Positions 60,186-64,000 of a stretch of DNA of 64,000 nt are shown here, piece by piece. The notes under the pieces were generated by a model. It made no database searches. It saw only the letters and a list, made by a program, of their open reading frames with translations, and was not told the DNA's origin. Each line of letters opens with the position of its first letter. The stretch's first letter is position 1. This DNA comes from Xanthobacteraceae bacterium. GTDB taxonomy: Bacteria; Pseudomonadota; Alphaproteobacteria; Rhizobiales; Xanthobacteraceae. The stretch covers positions 1-64,000 of the forward strand of contig JALHLQ010000015.1 in NCBI GenBank assembly GCA_022844485.1, read 5' to 3'. Both the position numbers and the translations under genes were made by a program.

Positions 60186-60368
60186 TCAGGCCGGGCGTCC
60201 GATTAGGGTTTCAAGCTCCGGCGTGTCGTCCTGCCCATGCTTTTCGCGCCATTTGGGGCCGGGGCCGCGCATGTAGTGCAACTCGGGCCGGTATGGATCG
60301 AAGATGGGCCGGATCGCGCGGTGGAATGCGCGGAGCAGGTGTCTCCGGGCGATGCTGTGAATGATCAT
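60186..60368 (-). CDS. Small hypothetical protein
   Basis: A 60-residue basic protein (MIIHSIARRHLLRAFHRAIRP...) with an aromatic/Pro middle (FDPYRPELHYMRGPGPKW) and an acidic C-terminal segment (DDTPELETLIGRP). Only a weak purine-rich stretch precedes the ATG. No family recognised. The track's longer start is less likely. Retained because composition and position before fdhD look gene-like. Confidence 0.45.
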   Translation of the reverse strand: MIIHSIARRHLLRAFHRAIRPIFDPYRPELHYMRGPGPKWREKHGQDDTPELETLIGRPA

Positions 60369-60681
60369 GACCAATTCTCTGCGCCGATTCCAAGGCTTAC
60401 TGTTTGGTCGCGGGCGCGCCGTGCCCGGTTCATCGCAATGTCCCACAGGACGCGTTAAAGAGAAGTGTCGCCGATCACAGATGCATCATTCTGAAGCGCT
60501 GTTTCTCATTCATTCACCGTAATGCTTTCACCTTATCTCTGCTCGCAGGACGCGGACGGCCGGCAGGGGCCGGCTCGGGGTGAAGGGCTATTTCCGTGGG
60601 AAAGAGCCCTGCAGGACGAAGAAAGACGAACTGTGAGCCAGACGCGATTTCCCTGCCTACGGCGGGAGGGTAGAAGCTCTC
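60369..60681. other. Intergenic region between fdhD side and the reductase
   Basis: About 310 bases with no credible gene. It separates the minus-strand small gene and fdhD from the plus-strand ferredoxin reductase and should hold both promoters. The 77-residue ORF at 60522 is in a shadow frame of the reductase leader. GGGAGGG about 13 bases before the reductase ATG is the likely ribosome binding site. Confidence 0.5.
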
Positions 60682-61896
60682 ATGAGCGTCATCATCGTCG
60701 GAGCAGGGCAGGCCGGTTTTCAGGCTGCGGCCTCGCTGCGGAGCGAGGGCTTTGACGGAGCCATCACGCTGATCGGCGACGAGCCGCACGCTCCCTACCA
60801 GCGGCCGCCGCTGTCGAAGGCCTATCTCCTCGGCAAGCAGGATGCGAGTGGGCTGCTGCTGCGGCCCGTCTCGTTCTATCCCGAGCACCGCATCGAGACG
60901 CTGTTCAGCGAGCGGGTCATCGCCATCCACCGACAGGCAAGGCGCGTGACGCTTGCCTCGGGCCGGCAGCTCGATTACGGGCATCTCGTGCTCGCGACCG
61001 GCGCGCGCGTGCGCAAGCTCGAGGTCGAGGGTGCAAGCCTTGCCGGCGTCGTTTACCTGCGCACGCGCGACGACAGCGACGCGCTGCGCGCCGCTATCGG
61101 GGTGGCGAAACGCGTGCTCGTCATCGGCGGCGGCTATGTCGGGCTCGAGATTGCCGCGGCGGCGCGCCTGTCGGGCAGCGCCGTGACCGTGCTCGAGGCC
61201 GCGCCGCGCGTCATGGCGCGCGCCTGCGCGCCCGCGATGTCGGACTTCTTCGCCGAACTGCATCGTTCGCACGGGGTGGAGGTTTTGCCGGACACCGGCG
61301 TAGCGAAAATCGAGGGGACCGGCGGATGCGCGAGCGCCGTCATTGCGAGCGATGGCCGGCGATTTCCCGCCGACCTCGTCGTGGTCGGCATCGGTATCGT
61401 TCCGAATGTCGAACTGGCGCGAGCCTGCGGGCTCGCCGTCGGCAATGGCGTCACGGTCGACGGGCACCTTCGCGCATCCGATCCCGCGATCTTCGCTATC
61501 GGAGATTGCTGCGAATTTCCGAGCGCGCAGACCGGTACGCGCGTGCGGCTCGAATCCGTGCAGAACGCGGTCGATCAGGGGCGGGCGGTGGCGGCCGCCA
61601 TCGTTGGCCGTGCGAGGCCCTACGATGCGGTGCCGTGGTTCTGGACCGATCAGTACGATGCGAAGGTGCAGATCGCCGGCCTGTCGAACGGCTTCGACCG
61701 CACGGTCCTGCGGGGCGAGCCGAAGGCGCTTCGCTTCTCGCTCTTCTATTTCCGTTCGGGCCGGCTGATCGCGGTCGACTCCGTCAATCGCGGCGCGGAT
61801 TACATGGCCGTGCGCAAGATTCTCGGTTCGGGACGCAACGTGACAGCCGACGAAATCGCCGACGAGAGCGTGGATCTAAAGACGCTATTGGTCTGA
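60682..61896 (+). CDS. Ferredoxin/rubredoxin reductase family FAD-NAD(P) oxidoreductase
   Basis: A 404-residue flavoprotein. The FAD motif is IIVGAGQAGFQAAASLRSEGF, the NAD(P) motif VLVIGGGYVGLEIAAAARLSG, and FAD-binding FAIGDCCEF; the PYQRPPLSKAYLLG and PWFWTDQYDAKVQIAGL segments are typical of AlkT/PdR-type ferredoxin reductases. It likely passes electrons from NAD(P)H to a ferredoxin of an oxygenase, none of which is in the window. The last two residues and the stop codon lie in a half copy of the palindromic element. Confidence 0.9.
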   Translation: MSVIIVGAGQAGFQAAASLRSEGFDGAITLIGDEPHAPYQRPPLSKAYLLGKQDASGLLLRPVSFYPEHRIETLFSERVIAIHRQARRVTLASGRQLDYGHLVLATGARVRKLEVEGASLAGVVYLRTRDDSDALRAAIGVAKRVLVIGGGYVGLEIAAAARLSGSAVTVLEAAPRVMARACAPAMSDFFAELHRSHGVEVLPDTGVAKIEGTGGCASAVIASDGRRFPADLVVVGIGIVPNVELARACGLAVGNGVTVDGHLRASDPAIFAIGDCCEFPSAQTGTRVRLESVQNAVDQGRAVAAAIVGRARPYDAVPWFWTDQYDAKVQIAGLSNGFDRTVLRGEPKALRFSLFYFRSGRLIAVDSVNRGADYMAVRKILGSGRNVTADEIADESVDLKTLLV

Positions 61897-61915
61897 TTCT
61901 AACGTTCGCATCCCG
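61885..61915. repeat. Half copy of the palindromic element
   Basis: 31 bases matching the left arm and loop start of copy 1 (58413-58443) at 28 positions (CTATTGGTCTGATTCTAACG... then TTCGCATCCCG). No right arm follows. The TGA stop of the reductase gene lies within it and the deaminase stop is two bases beyond, so it fills the gap between two convergent genes. Confidence 0.75.
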
Positions 61916-61916
61916 C

Positions 61917-62390
61917 TCATCCGCACCGCGACAATCGAGGAGCGCCGGCGTCGGTCATCGCCTCGCCATGCACCAGGCGCGCAATGCCGGCCCATGAGGC
62001 GCCCGCCTCGCACATGGGGCAGGGGCGGAAGGTGGAGTAAAGGGTTGCGCCGGAGAGCCCTTTCGGGCCCGTGCGACGGGCCGCGTCGCGGATCGCTTCC
62101 ATCTCGGCATGCGCCGTGGGATCGCTTGCCGCGACGACGCGGCTTGGCCCCTCGCCAATGATGCGCCCGTCCTTCACGACCACGGCGCCGAAGCCTTGGT
62201 CCCCGGCCAGCTCCGCAACCGCTTTCAGGGCGAAGGCGCGTCGCATGAAACCGCGCGGCGTCGCCTCCAAGGGCTGCTCGATCGGAGCGGGCTGTTGGGT
62301 GCTCGCGGTCGCAGGCGATGCGGCAGCCGCTGCCATCCCCATTCCGAGCGCGCGGCGCGTGATCCCGCTCGAGCGCATATGTCCTGACAT
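61917..62390 (-). CDS. Tat-exported cytidine/deoxycytidylate-type deaminase
   Basis: A 157-residue zinc-dependent deaminase fold. The zinc motifs are [12 protein letters not shown] (His plus catalytic Glu) and RPCPMCEAG (two Cys). An N-terminal twin-arginine signal ([23 protein letters not shown]) points to periplasmic export. The C-terminus is short, ending a few residues after [15 protein letters not shown] where nucleoside deaminases usually continue for 20-40 residues. GGAG lies 7 bases before the ATG at 62390. The substrate is unknown; guanine, cytosine or tRNA adenosine enzymes share the fold, and periplasmic location disfavours tRNA. Confidence 0.8.
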   Translation of the reverse strand: MSGHMRSSGITRRALGMGMAAAAASPATASTQQPAPIEQPLEATPRGFMRRAFALKAVAELAGDQGFGAVVVKDGRIIGEGPSRVVAASDPTAHAEMEAIRDAARRTGPKGLSGATLYSTFRPCPMCEAGASWAGIARLVHGEAMTDAGAPRLSRCG

Positions 62391-62480
62391 CGGCATGCTC
62401 CGGCGTTTCTGCTTGCTCGCTGTCAGCCGCGCCGCTATCTAGACGCCAACTCCACCAACACCACAGAACGGCACGCGGCG

Positions 62481-64000
<1,520 letters not shown>

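Noticed and set aside
58532-60364. 610-residue plus-strand ORF over mobA and fdhD
   Set aside because: Shadow frame; it also starts inside the palindromic elements.

Overview
The window is a high-GC chromosomal segment of an alphaproteobacterium, most likely a Hyphomicrobiales (Rhizobiales) member near Bradyrhizobiaceae/Xanthobacteraceae. This rests on the gene families (H-NS/HvrA-like protein, two Bug-type binding proteins, cNMP/CBS/nucleotidyltransferase protein, the Rhizobiales-style formate dehydrogenase block), the tRNA-Ile2 sequence, and palindromic intergenic repeats. It is not a phage or plasmid: no integrase, transposase, CRISPR array or replication origin was seen. Many large antisense ORFs in the track are shadows caused by GC-rich codon use.

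Layout. 0.1-4.4 kb: small basic protein, DAGK-family lipid kinase, lytic transglycosylase, GNAT enzyme and nitrilase-family hydrolase (the last two with promoters placed for leaderless messages), a frameshifted SIMPL-domain gene, and tRNA-Ile2(CAU). 4.6-9.7 kb: a Liv-type ABC importer operon whose last gene, livF, is damaged at both catalytic sites. 9.7-12.4 kb: a two-gene molybdenum hydroxylase. 12.6-17.2 kb: exonuclease, cNMP/CBS/nucleotidyltransferase protein, ActP symporter and DUF485 protein. 17.5-22.9 kb: a translationally coupled operon for the lower protocatechuate 4,5-cleavage/gallate pathway (isomerase, PIG-L hydratase, aldolase, unplaced oxidoreductase, PDC lactonase) with a Bug-type binding protein. 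22.9-33.3 kb, minus strand: hydantoinase/oxoprolinase A and B, IclR regulator, DHDPS-family aldolase/lyase and a second, intact Liv importer, which together look like one catabolic unit for an unidentified compound.

33.3-36.8 kb is gene-poor and relatively AT-rich: an H-NS-like protein, two small membrane-anchored hypotheticals, a LysR protein reduced to its DNA-binding domain, and a Crp/Fnr regulator. 36.9-44.3 kb: patatin lipase, orphan Bug protein, CgeB-like glycosyltransferase, UDP-glucuronate decarboxylase, 2-hydroxyacid dehydrogenase, TusA, and a WD40-cytochrome c fusion.

44.3-60.4 kb is a complete respiratory formate dehydrogenase locus: a divergent multi-cluster ferredoxin-like protein; a coupled accessory block (biotin/lipoate-ligase-like protein and four DUF proteins); a TorD chaperone fused to an N-terminal helix-turn-helix and preceded by a perfect dyad; a small Tat protein; FdhA (cysteine type), FdhB, FdhC and a strong terminator; then mobB, moeA, mobA and fdhD for the molybdenum cofactor and its sulfuration. 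Two tandem 76-bp CTAG-bounded palindromic elements lie between moeA and mobA, and a half copy sits at the 3' end of the following ferredoxin reductase gene. The window ends with a Tat-exported deaminase and a 3'-truncated ettA.

The most promising leads for new biology are the HTH-TorD fusion with its candidate operator, the uncharacterised accessory block of the formate dehydrogenase locus, the doubly damaged livF, and the paired palindromic elements whose outer CTAG supplies the mobA stop codon.
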